The notes below the pieces were generated by a model, which was not told where the DNA came from, did not search any database, and saw only the letters and a program-made list of their open reading frames with translations. 64,000 nt of DNA. Origin: Roseburia sp. (lineage in GTDB: Bacteria; Bacillota; Clostridia; Lachnospirales; Lachnospiraceae). The stretch spans positions 651 to 64,650 of the forward strand of contig DMYD01000013.1 of the NCBI GenBank assembly GCA_003483745.1, in the 5' to 3' direction. Below, one piece after another: positions 51,525 through 61,018 of this stretch; position 1 is the stretch's first letter, and each line of letters starts with the position of its first letter. The translations under genes were made by a program, and so were the position numbers.

Positions 51525-53111
51525 TTACAGATAGCTGAGCAATGTCACCTGATTTACTTTTGAAGCTGCCTGCAGTGATGACTGATAAGCAGTGTATGCC
51601 GCTGTATACTCCAGAATGATATCTGAAAGTTCTCGGTCTTCATTCTTGGACTTTAACTCTTCCATCGTTTCCTGCTCATTTGACATACGGTTTTTCGTCA
51701 GTGCAAGGCTCTGTCCTTTGCTTCCGACATCTGTTAATGCAAGATTAACTTTCTGCAGATAAGTATCGCAGTTTCCAATGTAGCTGTTATAGAGCTTTTG
51801 CATATTATCATTGGCATAGTCGCGCTCTTTTTTGGCTGCTGCAATCCACTCTTCCAAGCTTGCCTGGCAGTCATCCGAAGAATATTCCTGCATTTTCTTC
51901 ATAGCTTCCAGATCTGTGACTTTCTGTTCTGCGTCAAGTGAACGCTGTACTGCATCGATCAGCTCATCGACATCTCTGCTGAGTCCATGATCAAACACAT
52001 TTGACGCCTCTGTATTGACGGTAAGTGTCTGGTTTGCAGCCACTACATAATCAATATCCTGGTAAATCTGATTGCCATTTTTATCATACTTTTCATATTT
52101 TAACGGATTATTTTTATCTGTGATATTCGTACAGTTATAATAATATTCCGGACGGAGTTCTCCATTTGTAAATCCCGTCTTTGTATAGGAAATATCAAGA
52201 GATGCTTTATTGGTGGAAAGTGTATCTGCAGCTGATTTGCTGAATACCATTTCTCCGGTATCGCGGATCAGCACTGCCTCCCCATCTGCAATGTCATAGG
52301 ACTTCGGCGTAGCTGTTGATGCCGCAAGCCATTTGTCATAGGAATCATATACGGTCACATTCATATTCCCGGTCTGCTTTGTTCCTGCTGCATCCGTATA
52401 ATGATAACTAACCGCTGTCTTTGCTCCATTTGCAGATATCTTATTTGTCGTTCCTGTCGCATCCGTGGTATCCAGGCTGTCAATTCCATCATATCCAAGA
52501 CGAATTCTATTGTAAGCCGCCTGGGTTGGAGAAGCGATCTTCGTTTTGTCCTTCACATCCGTCTGATTTCCCGGAACGATAACATCATTTCCATAATATC
52601 TGTGTTCCTGCAGATCAGAATATGACATATTCTGGGTGATCTCATATGCTGTCTTTTGTTCGTCTTCCGTAAATGTCAGTTTTTTATTTGTGCGGTATCC
52701 GGTAAATACCGTTCTGCCCGCATAATCCGCATTTCCTTCTGAATATACTTTATCACGCAGTTTTTCCAACTGTGTCAGGATCGTCTTTCTGTTGTCTATT
52801 GTAAGAGAATCCTGTGCGCCATATTCACACTGGGTACGGATCGTCTTGATAACGTCCTGCATACTGGAGATTGCAGTCTCTGTCACAGAAAGCCACGATT
52901 CTGCATCCGGAATATTTTTTTCATAGTACTGGTCGATCTCACTTAATGTGCTGCGCAGACGGAGTGCACGGATCGCCGTTACCGGATCATCGGAAGGACG
53001 CTGTATTTTTTTCTGGCTGGTCATCTGATTGTTCAGTGTGTCCACATTTCCTTTATTTCCATTGATATTAATGGATGTATTATGCAATATGATATTATTT
53101 GTAATACGCAT
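51525..53111 (-). CDS. flgL: Flagellar hook-associated protein 3
   Basis: About 528 residues, long for FlgL (usually about 300). RITNNIILHNTSININGNKG and QMTSQKKIQRPSDDPVTAIR are the conserved N-terminal helices, and the end (IILEYTAAYTAYQSSLQAAS) is the flagellin-like C-terminus. The extra 200 residues form the central domain. The ATG at 53111 is preferred because the AGGAGG site is too close to the first ATG. It forms the junction between hook and filament with FlgK. Confidence 0.93.
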   Translation of the reverse strand: MRITNNIILHNTSININGNKGNVDTLNNQMTSQKKIQRPSDDPVTAIRALRLRSTLSEIDQYYEKNIPDAESWLSVTETAISSMQDVIKTIRTQCEYGAQDSLTIDNRKTILTQLEKLRDKVYSEGNADYAGRTVFTGYRTNKKLTFTEDEQKTAYEITQNMSYSDLQEHRYYGNDVIVPGNQTDVKDKTKIASPTQAAYNRIRLGYDGIDSLDTTDATGTTNKISANGAKTAVSYHYTDAAGTKQTGNMNVTVYDSYDKWLAASTATPKSYDIADGEAVLIRDTGEMVFSKSAADTLSTNKASLDISYTKTGFTNGELRPEYYYNCTNITDKNNPLKYEKYDKNGNQIYQDIDYVVAANQTLTVNTEASNVFDHGLSRDVDELIDAVQRSLDAEQKVTDLEAMKKMQEYSSDDCQASLEEWIAAAKKERDYANDNMQKLYNSYIGNCDTYLQKVNLALTDVGSKGQSLALTKNRMSNEQETMEELKSKNEDRELSDIILEYTAAYTAYQSSLQAASKVNQVTLLSYL

Positions 53112-53138
53112 TGCCATTTCCTCCTGTTATAAATCCGT

Positions 53139-54980
53139 TTATACTCCGGTCTCCTCGATCAGTTTGTCATATACTTCTGCCATGACCGAGATCATCTTAG
53201 ATGATAAATTGTAAGCATTCTGGAACTTGATCAGATCAAGTGCTTCCTCATCCTCATCCACACCGGAAACAGACATTCTCTGTGTCTCAAGCGCTGCCTG
53301 TATATTTGTATAATTGTTGCTGAAGATCGTAGACTGCTGTGTATCAATGGAGATATCAGAAATCATACATTTCAGGAATCCTGATGCATTTCCTGCACGG
53401 AATAAAACCGTATCACTCTTTAATTTTGCCAGATCTTCCACCAGTTTATACTTATCTACACCTTCCTCTGTATCTGCCTTATACTGTGCAGCCAGTTTGG
53501 AAGAATCCTTTACACAAATGGAAGATACACAGATATTGGATGCTGTCAGTTTGTAATATGAACTGGCACCACAGTCTGTCGTTGCTCCATGATTCTTGTC
53601 ACTCTTTCCCAGTACATATTCTTCGCCGGTTACCTGATCTGCACCGGTAAAGAATGAATAATAGTCTGTCTTATTTCCGTCTAAATCCTGTCCTTTTAAC
53701 ATAATATCATTAAACAAAGAACAGAAAGAACGTAAGAACTGGTTCATCTGTGACATGTAATACGGAACACCCATGGTATCAACAGAATTTCCAATAGATG
53801 CCTGCATGCCATCTACTTTCGTGGACTGCTGCTGGCTTAATGCATCTTCAAGTTCAAATGTATAGGATGTGATCTTGCCATTGGCATCTGTCTCAAATTT
53901 AAAGCTTGTATAATTGTAATCTTTTCCGTAAATGGTAAGTGTACCGCTCTCCGGCACCGTCATTGCCTCAATGTCTGTGATGGAAGGACTGACAACTTTC
54001 ACATGTTTGCTGTCGATCACTCTTGCCTCACCGGTAAAGTTCTCTCCGTTATTACCATCACGGATATCAAACAATGCCTTTAAGGTACCTGACATGGAAC
54101 TTGCTCCCGCTTTGAAACTGTTTCCGGTTTTTTCCCATTTAACATCATATAAGCCATCCATATCGGACTGGTTTACTTTATTTTCCCTTGCAACGCATTT
54201 TAATGTTTCATAATCGTAGGTATCAACTAATACCTGTCCACCAATCTTAACTGTAAAGTAATTGGCACCTGTTGGCAGTTCCGGATCGTTTGAATTCTGT
54301 ACCGGAAGTTCCTCTGCCTCTGTCGGAACAATTTCGGATAACTCATCGATCAACAGTGCTCTCTGGTCACGCAGTTCGTTTGCATAGCCGCCCTGGATCT
54401 CGATGACGTTGATCTGATGATTTAAACTTGCAATCTTTTCTGCGATGGAATTGATATTCTGTACCGTGGACTTGATCTCCTCATTGGCATTATTCTGAAT
54501 ATCTCCCAGACCGGATGCAACGCTGTTAAAGAATGTTGCAAAGTTCTGGGCACTTCCGATAAACTGCTGACGTGTATTCACATCTCCGGCATTGTTCTTT
54601 AAGGTGTCTAAGTCATTAAACATCGTGTTTAAGATTGTTGAAAAACCTTTGGAAGAATCATCATCAATAAAATAATTTTCAATCTGCTTCAGGTAATTGA
54701 GCTTCGTCTCATATAAACCGACAGATGACTGGTTGTACCAGTATTTGTTGTCATAATACTGGTTGCGAAGCTGTTTTACGGACTCGGTCGTAACACCGGT
54801 TCCCATACTGCCGTATTTTGCATAGGCACGAATAGACTCGGAAGCAACACGGTTTGCCTGCTGTTTGCTGTATCCTTTTGTCTGTACATTCGATATATTA
54901 TTTGCACTCGTATTTAAGGCAACCTGGTATGCACTTAATCCTGAAGATGCAATCGTTAATCCAAAAAATGTTGATGGCAT
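53139..54980 (-). CDS. flgK: Flagellar hook-associated protein 1, copy A
   Basis: 613 residues. FGLTIASSGLSAYQVALNTS and NISNVQTKGYSKQQANRVAS are the FlgK N-terminus; the C-terminus is EEALDLIKFQNAYNLSSKMI. It is a flagellar junction protein at the end of the hook. It is one of two tandem flgK-type genes; the two are clearly diverged (613 and 587 residues). Start behind GGAGG at 54980. Confidence 0.93.
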   Translation of the reverse strand: MPSTFFGLTIASSGLSAYQVALNTSANNISNVQTKGYSKQQANRVASESIRAYAKYGSMGTGVTTESVKQLRNQYYDNKYWYNQSSVGLYETKLNYLKQIENYFIDDDSSKGFSTILNTMFNDLDTLKNNAGDVNTRQQFIGSAQNFATFFNSVASGLGDIQNNANEEIKSTVQNINSIAEKIASLNHQINVIEIQGGYANELRDQRALLIDELSEIVPTEAEELPVQNSNDPELPTGANYFTVKIGGQVLVDTYDYETLKCVARENKVNQSDMDGLYDVKWEKTGNSFKAGASSMSGTLKALFDIRDGNNGENFTGEARVIDSKHVKVVSPSITDIEAMTVPESGTLTIYGKDYNYTSFKFETDANGKITSYTFELEDALSQQQSTKVDGMQASIGNSVDTMGVPYYMSQMNQFLRSFCSLFNDIMLKGQDLDGNKTDYYSFFTGADQVTGEEYVLGKSDKNHGATTDCGASSYYKLTASNICVSSICVKDSSKLAAQYKADTEEGVDKYKLVEDLAKLKSDTVLFRAGNASGFLKCMISDISIDTQQSTIFSNNYTNIQAALETQRMSVSGVDEDEEALDLIKFQNAYNLSSKMISVMAEVYDKLIEETGV

Positions 54981-54997
54981 GTTAACCTCCTATGCTG

Positions 54998-56761
54998 CTA
55001 TCCAAGCTGTGTGATCAGATGCTCGATCATCTCATTAATAACATTAATAAAACGGCTGGATGCATTGTATGCGTTCTGGTATTTGATCATATAAGTCAGT
55101 TCTTCATCCGAAGAAACTCCGATTACCTGCTGTCTCTGGTTATCAACTGACTGTACCGTCTGGGAAAGGTTTGTTGCAGTAGAATTGTATATATTTCCGT
55201 AGGTAGCAACCTCTCCGATCATAGCTGCATAATAGTCCTTAAAGCTGTATGCCTTTGTGTCATTCGGATTGACTGTAAGGCTTTCTTTATCCCACACTGC
55301 TGCAAGTGTCGCCATCAGGGACTGGTCCACGTCTCCATTCTGCCGTAAATGTGGAAGTAGTGTTTCATCTGTGATCAATGCGCTGTTCACACTTGTACTT
55401 CCCATCGTGTACTGCTTTGTTGTATCAGCCGGATCTTCTTCATTGTATAAATAATAGGTCTTTGTCTCACCAGAAGCCGGATCTGTATAGGAAACCTCCG
55501 TATAACGTTCCGTTCCAAGTCTTGTAAATAACTCCTGTGGTGGCAGTTTCCCATCCGATCCAACTGCACACTTATCTGCATCTAAGATCTTCGTATTTGC
55601 TGTCACGGTATAGGTATTGCCGTCTGCATCAGTCATGGTAACAGAGCCGTTTCCTGTTAAACCTGTGATATAATTCGATGCTTCCGTATTCGGGCATAAA
55701 ATATCGTTGATCGCTGTTGCAATTCCATGGAACAGCTGATCCATCTGTGCTTCTGCACGGAGCATAACCGACATGCCTGTCGTATCATCATAAGTCTTGC
55801 CGTCCACTCCAAGAATATCCTTGTAATTGGCAACTTTATCTCCTCTCGCAAGCACAAGAGCTTTGATCTCTCCCATATCGTTTTTATTTTCCGTGGAAAT
55901 ATCACGGTTAAAATTAAACAGATAGGTATACTCACCCTTGTCCGGATCTGACAGATGGGACCAGTATGGTGTCACAAATCCTGTCGCTTTGTCCGTCTGT
56001 TTTTCTACTTTATAGTAGCCGTTCTCATTGACAAACTCGTTGCCCTCCACGCTGACGCGCACAACACCGTTTACTTCTTCTTTATAGGAGATATCAACGA
56101 GACTTGCTAACTCATCCAGTGCTAAATCTCTCGCATCACGCAGTGTCATTGCAGTCTCAATATTTCCTGCCTCGATCTTCTGGATCTGCAAATTCAGTTC
56201 ACTGATCGTCTTTCCAAGTTCATTGACCTGATCAATGTCATCGGAAATCTGTGAATTGATATTATACTGATAACTCTTCAGTCCAGAATAAACAGCACTT
56301 GATCTGCTGGTAAAAAGCTGTGCCTTCTGAACAACAAGATTCTGATATACGCTATCCTCCGGGTATTTATATAGCTCCTGAAATGAGCCCCAGAAATCGG
56401 TTAATGCATCCTGAAAAGCCTGTCCCTCTAATTCCTGATAATAGTTCTGCACTTCTGTCAGTGCCTCACTGGTCGATGCATAAAAAGACTGACGGCTTGA
56501 TTCCGTACGGTATAACCGATCTAAGAATACATCTCTTGAATGGACAACATCTCCGATCGTTACACCAAGACCGGATTGCTGATTGCTGATTGCTGCTGTT
56601 GTATTAAATGTGACATAGTCACGGTCTGCAAACAAAACGCTCTGACGCACATATCCTGTTGTATCTAAGTTCGCCAGGTTGTTTGATGTTACGTTAAGTG
56701 CATTCTGACTGCTCTGTAAACCGGCTACGCCGATAAACATACTTCCAAAACCATTTGCCAT
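54998..56761 (-). CDS. flgK: Flagellar hook-associated protein 1, copy B
   Basis: 587 residues. FGSMFIGVAGLQSSQNALNV, NNLANLDTTGYVRQSVLFAD and a C-terminus SSDEELTYMIKYQNAYNASS match FlgK. It is the second tandem FlgK, 17 bases upstream of the first. Its N-terminus keeps the N-x-x-T-x-G-Y signature. Whether both are assembled into the junction, or one forms a different hook-associated layer, cannot be told. Start behind GGAGG at 56761. Confidence 0.92.
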   Translation of the reverse strand: MANGFGSMFIGVAGLQSSQNALNVTSNNLANLDTTGYVRQSVLFADRDYVTFNTTAAISNQQSGLGVTIGDVVHSRDVFLDRLYRTESSRQSFYASTSEALTEVQNYYQELEGQAFQDALTDFWGSFQELYKYPEDSVYQNLVVQKAQLFTSRSSAVYSGLKSYQYNINSQISDDIDQVNELGKTISELNLQIQKIEAGNIETAMTLRDARDLALDELASLVDISYKEEVNGVVRVSVEGNEFVNENGYYKVEKQTDKATGFVTPYWSHLSDPDKGEYTYLFNFNRDISTENKNDMGEIKALVLARGDKVANYKDILGVDGKTYDDTTGMSVMLRAEAQMDQLFHGIATAINDILCPNTEASNYITGLTGNGSVTMTDADGNTYTVTANTKILDADKCAVGSDGKLPPQELFTRLGTERYTEVSYTDPASGETKTYYLYNEEDPADTTKQYTMGSTSVNSALITDETLLPHLRQNGDVDQSLMATLAAVWDKESLTVNPNDTKAYSFKDYYAAMIGEVATYGNIYNSTATNLSQTVQSVDNQRQQVIGVSSDEELTYMIKYQNAYNASSRFINVINEMIEHLITQLG

Positions 56762-56783
56762 GGTAGTTCCTCCCTGCTTAAAA

Positions 56784-56825
56784 AATAGAATGCACGCATT
56801 CCGGACATTCTATTATTATGAATTA
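56784..56825. repeat. 42-bp hairpin repeat, copy 2
   Basis: AATAGAATG and CATTCTATT arms and the ATTATGAATTA tail equal to copy 1 at 50715-50756; the loops differ. It lies between flgN and the second flgK and its right edge overlaps the flgN stop. Confidence 0.75.
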
Positions 56826-57335
56826 CTGCTTTGCGTCGAATCCGCTGCTTCCTAAGATATCGCCCGTATTGTAAGCGTTTTTATCATAGTTGGCAGTCTC
56901 AGGTGCCTGCCGCGTGCTTCTCAGCAAGGTAAGGTCAAATTCCACCATCTCCAATGCCTGTTTTAAAAGTGCTTCATTCTGTCTGTTTAGCTGCTGCATC
57001 TTAGCACCGGTCTCAAGCAGCCTGTCACGCTGTCTGGTAAGTGCTTCCTGTTCTTTTGGCTGCTTGTTAAGATATCCGATCATCTTTGTGATTGTCATCT
57101 CTTCCGGACTCTGACCAAGGACAGTCGCCATATCCGTCAGGACACGGTTTCTTTTATTGGAAAGATTAAGAAGCACGCTCGCAGCATCCTGCTCTCTCGT
57201 CGTAACATCCGTAAGATGTTCGATATTGCCCTGCACCACTGCGTCTGTTTTTTCAGTCGCAAGTGTGATCAGTTCCTGATACTGCTTCTCTTCTTTACCC
57301 AGCACATCCAAAAGCTCTTCCATTAAACTAGCCAC
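56823..57335 (-). CDS. flgN: FlgN family export chaperone
   Basis: 170 residues, coiled-coil helical as FlgN usually is (LMEELLDVLGKEEKQYQELI, then NEALLKQALEMVEFDLTLLR). FlgN binds FlgK and FlgL. It is placed between flgM and flgK, the normal order. It starts with GTG at 57335 behind GAGG. Confidence 0.88.
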   Translation of the reverse strand: MASLMEELLDVLGKEEKQYQELITLATEKTDAVVQGNIEHLTDVTTREQDAASVLLNLSNKRNRVLTDMATVLGQSPEEMTITKMIGYLNKQPKEQEALTRQRDRLLETGAKMQQLNRQNEALLKQALEMVEFDLTLLRSTRQAPETANYDKNAYNTGDILGSSGFDAKQ

Positions 57336-57351
57336 AGATTCATCCTCACTT

Positions 57352-57633
57352 TTACTTTACTAAAGCATTGTACTTTTCTAATAACTTATTCGCGAAATCA
57401 TTCATATCCACGTTATAATTACCAGAGTCCAACCTTTCCTTAAGCTGTGCGACTCTATCTTCCCTGATATCCGAAGCATCTGCCACTGCCTGCTTTGCGA
57501 TCTGGTAATCACGTCCCATAGAAGAGATCTGCACTTCATCGCGTCCGGTGCTCATCTGTTTTGTGTTCTGCACTTTCTGCGTTTTCTCTCTATTGTAAAG
57601 TTGTGCCACCTGATTATAAGCTTCTACTCGCAT
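57352..57633 (-). CDS. flgM: Anti-sigma-28 factor FlgM
   Basis: 93 residues. The C-terminal half (DEVQISSMGRDYQIAKQAVA, VAQLKERLDSGNYNVDMNDF, ANKLLEKYNALVK) is the sigma-binding region of FlgM. It holds sigma-D inactive until it is exported. The ATG at 57633 follows AAGGAG; a longer frame to 57735 lacks support. A promoter of the sigma-D class lies 40 bases upstream, which suggests the feedback seen in other flagellated Firmicutes. Confidence 0.9.
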   Translation of the reverse strand: MRVEAYNQVAQLYNREKTQKVQNTKQMSTGRDEVQISSMGRDYQIAKQAVADASDIREDRVAQLKERLDSGNYNVDMNDFANKLLEKYNALVK

Positions 57634-57675
57634 AATGGCATCTCCTTTCTTCCTTGAAATTCGCTTTCTAGTCTT

Positions 57676-57702
57676 TATATCGGACGAATCATTTTTTTCA
57701 TT
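57676..57702 (-). promoter_or_regulatory. Sigma-D promoter of flgM operon
   Basis: TAAT, 15 bases, TCCGATAT on the minus strand; the -10 is identical to that of hag. It lies about 43 bases upstream of the flgM ATG. Confidence 0.8.
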
Positions 57703-57707
57703 AGTCC

Positions 57708-57760
57708 AAATAATAAAAAAGAAATGACGGAACACTCTTTCTGCAGTATCCCGTCATTTC
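57708..57760 (-). terminator. Intrinsic terminator of the GNAT gene
   Basis: GAAATGACGG / CCGTCATTTC stem (57721-57760), loop of about 20 bases, followed on the minus strand by TTTTTTATTATT. It isolates the flagellar operon from the upstream gene. Confidence 0.88.
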
Positions 57761-57761
57761 C

Positions 57762-58397
57762 CTACTGATATTCCCGGATCAGGCAATATTGTTTCAATGG
57801 GAAATTCTTCTCCACAATGCCATACACCTGAAATCCAAAATTTTTATAAAAATCAACATTTTTTTCATTGTGTGTTTCCAATGAGATCATCATGTGGTGT
57901 TCCTGCGCATATGCGATCGTCTCATCTAACAGTTTGGCTGCAATTCCATGATGCTGCATATCCGGATCGACTGCCAGATAAATGATATGAAGCCTCTGTG
58001 TCTGATGCAGCTGATCAGTCCAGCTCGAGTTCAGGTAATCTCCACCCTTGATAAAATTGTGGAACGTCGCAAGTGTCGGATCTTCTTTGATCAAATATGC
58101 ATCCGTATGGATCGTTGCCCACGACTCCGTCAGGAAAAAATGAAACATATTGATATGTTCCGCTTCATCCGACACAACAAGAATACTGTTTAATTCTTTA
58201 CTGTCCGCAAAAATCTCACATGTCTCATAAAATTCATCCATATCACATTGAAATAATTCCGGCATCAGCCGTTTTCTTACTTCGGCATCCGGGATCAGCG
58301 TTTCATAAAGTGGATCGTGCGCAAAACAACGGTATAACAGCTGTTCTAATTTTGGCAGATCTTCACGCTCTACCCGGTATAATTTGTCCGATTTCAT
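57762..58397 (-). CDS. GNAT-family N-acetyltransferase
   Basis: 211 residues. The acetyl-CoA-binding motif A is LAVDPDMQHHGIAAKLLDET, and NEKNVDFYKNFGFQVYGIVE is the usual C-terminal block. The N-terminal part (LYRCFAHDPLYETLIPD) is typical of a subgroup of unassigned acetyltransferases. The substrate is unknown. It lies downstream of the M28 peptidase and is closed by a terminator, so it is not part of the flagellar operon. Confidence 0.85.
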   Translation of the reverse strand: MKSDKLYRVEREDLPKLEQLLYRCFAHDPLYETLIPDAEVRKRLMPELFQCDMDEFYETCEIFADSKELNSILVVSDEAEHINMFHFFLTESWATIHTDAYLIKEDPTLATFHNFIKGGDYLNSSWTDQLHQTQRLHIIYLAVDPDMQHHGIAAKLLDETIAYAQEHHMMISLETHNEKNVDFYKNFGFQVYGIVEKNFPLKQYCLIREYQ

Positions 58398-58411
58398 ATT
58401 TTTCTTATCCC

Positions 58412-58497
58412 CTTTTATTGTATCAAAACATTTCCTGTATTGTCTGACCGATTGCTTTTATTATATCAAAACATTTCCTGTATTGTCTGACCGATTT
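58412..58497. repeat. Tandem duplication of the peptidase 3' end (43 bp x 2)
   Basis: Two copies of a 43-base unit at 58412-58454 and 58455-58497, nearly identical. The right-hand unit contains the final codons and stop of the M28 peptidase; the other lies just after the stop. A replication-slippage product. Confidence 0.85.
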
Positions 58498-60517
58498 CTT
58501 TTAACGTACTCAATAAACGTCCGGTCTGTTTATTATAACATTCCTTCAGGTAATGCAATTCTTCCCGATAGTCTGTGTCCGCCTCTTTTCTTTTCTTCAG
58601 CAGACATTTCACCACATGGTAGAGATCCTCATGCTCTAACAACCGGCCATAACCCCACTTTAAACGCTCCTTCGGCTGGTTGAACACATAATCCGTAAAA
58701 TGGCGGTAGACATATTCATCAAACATAAACGCATATGCATTGTTATCCACCTGATAAATTTTTTCCAGTGCTTTATCCACATCAGACTGTTCTAAAGCAT
58801 CTATGGTATCCTGCAGCAAGCCAATATTTTTCCACAGGATCTCATGTGGGAAAAATACCTCCCCATACCAGTCAATACGGACAAAACAATCCTGCTCCTG
58901 CTTAAACTTTGCAAGCAGTTTTGCCTCTCTGCTTCTGTTTTCCACAAAAAGCTGCTCTGCCTCTTCCATATTACCATTTGCAAGAAGCATGTGGTAGCGG
59001 GCATTGATTGCGGCAGTCTGGTCGTAAGACTGTTTTTCTTTTTTCTGCGCCTCTTCTGTTACCTGAATTAATTTTTTGGCGGCTGTGGCAATCTGTTCCT
59101 GTCCAATCTGATTTTTCTTTGTCTGTGACAATATTTCTTCCGCAGCGGTCACAATCCTGCTGCCTCCCGCGATCACACGCTCTAAGACCGGTGAAAAATC
59201 AAGTGGTACAACTGCCGTCTCATCCAATGCTAAAATCAGCAATGCAAATAATTCGTGGTGCAGCCGGTAAACCGCTTCATCATAGAAATCATCATTGTCA
59301 AACTGGGAATGGTAATGCGTCTCCATGAAACTTCCGCCGGTAAAATCATTGACCATGGATGGGATTCCTGCGATCGCCATGGAAAAATCGTCTGACCATG
59401 TCTCAATCGGTGCTGTCACACTTGTCACCTCAGGGTAGGCCTTTGTAAGTTCCGGCAGCCTGTCTAAATATTCTTTTATATAATGTACATACTCGTAACA
59501 GCAGCGGATTCTCGCACGCGTTCCATGTGCCAGTGCCGGGAGTTCAAAGTTTAAATCTGCAATCACTTTTCCAACCCATTCCGGGTGTGCGGTAAAAATC
59601 TGCTCGTAAGCTCCGGTTGACCAGTCAAAGTTAGAATCAACAACACCCCATTCCTCTGCCGCCATCGCACAGAACACGATCGTGTTGTTCGGTTTAAATC
59701 CGCTTTCGATCAGCGTTTTTGCAATGCCAAACATCATGGCAATCGCGGTATTATCATCCTGAAATCCACTGAAATAGGAATCATAATGCGCAGATAACAG
59801 TACCATGCGCTCCGGGTGTTTTCCCGGAATACAGCCTGAGATGTTATAAGTCGTGCAGTCACGTTTTACCCGGCTGTCAGCATTCAACCGTACGGTTACT
59901 TCTTTCTCTCCATCAAGCAGTTTCCTCAATAATTTTGCATCTTCCCTTGAGATGGAAAATGCCGGTGCATCCTCCGGTCCTGCAATATCCTGTGCGTTGA
60001 GTGCTTTTGCATCCACTTCTCCATAGCCGCCACACTGCACGGCGATCACTGCTGCCGCGCCTTTTAAATGCGCCTGATATACCGGATAGTTGATCCACCA
60101 CTCGTCTCTCTGATTGATATCGACAAGAACCAGTTTTCCTGTGACATCCGTTCCTTCATAATCCGCTTCTGTTCCCTTGCCAAGGTACATCAGAGAAAAC
60201 TCCTGCTCACCGTCCGTCACAAAATTTGTCTGATATGCTCCAAGTAATGCCGTATGTTTTTTCCCATCTTTTGTTTCAAAGGTCAGTTCTGCATGTTTAA
60301 ATTCCCAGCCATCCACAGTCACCGCATTTTTGCATACCTCCGACAGACCAAGTTTTTGCATCTCTTCCTTTAACATTTCCCCTGTCAGGAATTCTGCCCT
60401 TGATCCCGCCGGGCGGTAACCGAGTTTCTCATTCGAACGAAACTGCTCCATCCGTTTTGCAAGCTGGTAAGAGTAATCTGTATCAATATTTTTTATAACT
60501 GCTTCCTGCATAGTCAT
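58466..60517 (-). CDS. M28-family metallopeptidase with PA domain
   Basis: 683 residues. A protease-associated domain (about 120-200) precedes the M28 zinc peptidase core: LLSAHYDSYFSGFQDDNTAI gives the first His and the bridging Asp, FCAMAAEEWGVVDS the Glu pair, and HYHSQFDNDDFYD the last His. The C-terminal 230 residues are helical. It has no signal peptide, so it is probably cytoplasmic. It likely trims N-terminal residues from peptides. It is not obviously linked to flagella. Confidence 0.85.
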   Translation of the reverse strand: MTMQEAVIKNIDTDYSYQLAKRMEQFRSNEKLGYRPAGSRAEFLTGEMLKEEMQKLGLSEVCKNAVTVDGWEFKHAELTFETKDGKKHTALLGAYQTNFVTDGEQEFSLMYLGKGTEADYEGTDVTGKLVLVDINQRDEWWINYPVYQAHLKGAAAVIAVQCGGYGEVDAKALNAQDIAGPEDAPAFSISREDAKLLRKLLDGEKEVTVRLNADSRVKRDCTTYNISGCIPGKHPERMVLLSAHYDSYFSGFQDDNTAIAMMFGIAKTLIESGFKPNNTIVFCAMAAEEWGVVDSNFDWSTGAYEQIFTAHPEWVGKVIADLNFELPALAHGTRARIRCCYEYVHYIKEYLDRLPELTKAYPEVTSVTAPIETWSDDFSMAIAGIPSMVNDFTGGSFMETHYHSQFDNDDFYDEAVYRLHHELFALLILALDETAVVPLDFSPVLERVIAGGSRIVTAAEEILSQTKKNQIGQEQIATAAKKLIQVTEEAQKKEKQSYDQTAAINARYHMLLANGNMEEAEQLFVENRSREAKLLAKFKQEQDCFVRIDWYGEVFFPHEILWKNIGLLQDTIDALEQSDVDKALEKIYQVDNNAYAFMFDEYVYRHFTDYVFNQPKERLKWGYGRLLEHEDLYHVVKCLLKKRKEADTDYREELHYLKECYNKQTGRLLSTLKEIGQTIQEMF

Positions 60518-60682
60518 AGCATGTTACACCTTCTTTGGGCTGCTGTCCACCTGTTTTCTATGGAAATCAGCTTATTTTCTATATTATGGTCAACTTTTTC
60601 TGTTTCTGATTATAACACACTTTTTTGTCATGAACAGTCTTGTGTTTGGGTTTTTGAGCCAATATAATTACGCAGATGGATG

Positions 60683-60993
60683 ATTCGGCTGGAAAAAAGT
60701 GTATCACAGCATAGTGGTTGGCAAATTGCCCCAAGCTGAAAATAGTTTTGTGACTTTGGCAGAAAATTAGAAAATCTTAGTATGCCTGTAGCTATGCAGT
60801 GTTGTGCTGCCACGGACGGCAGCACAAGTCCTAATGTGCCTGGACGGTACATTTAGGACGCACACGTCACTCCACGAGAACCTATCACAGGCATACTTAG
60901 TTTTTCTTATTTTCGAACAATGGAACAAAACTAGAATCAGCTTGGGGCAATTTGCCATTCACTAAACATTAATACACTTTTTTCCAACCGAAT
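60683..60993. repeat. Large imperfect inverted-repeat element, about 310 bp
   Basis: Two arms of about 110 bases are complementary over nearly their whole length. Outer ATTCGGCTGGAAAAAAGTGT pairs with the end at 60972-60993. GGCAAATTGCCCCAAGCTGA (60720-60739) pairs with 60937-60956. CTTAGTATGCCTG pairs with CAGGCATACTTAG (60890-60902). The centre folds into two more hairpins, GTGCTGCC / GGCAGCAC at 60804-60825 and a GTCCTAA...TTAGGAC stem at 60829-60858. No credible gene is inside. It may be a MITE-like element or a structured RNA. Confidence 0.8.
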
Positions 60994-61018
60994 TCGCCAA
61001 CATAACAGAAAACACAGT

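Noticed and set aside
57634..57735. Longer FlgM starting at 57735
   Set aside because: The extra N-terminus would be hydrophobic and Lys-rich, contains the -10 region of the promoter, and has no ribosome binding site; the ATG at 57633 has a good one.
58384..58683. Several 60-100 codon frames opposite the M28 peptidase, FlgK, FliD and other genes
   Set aside because: They are antisense shadows of long, well-conserved genes and have no family resemblance or ribosome binding site.
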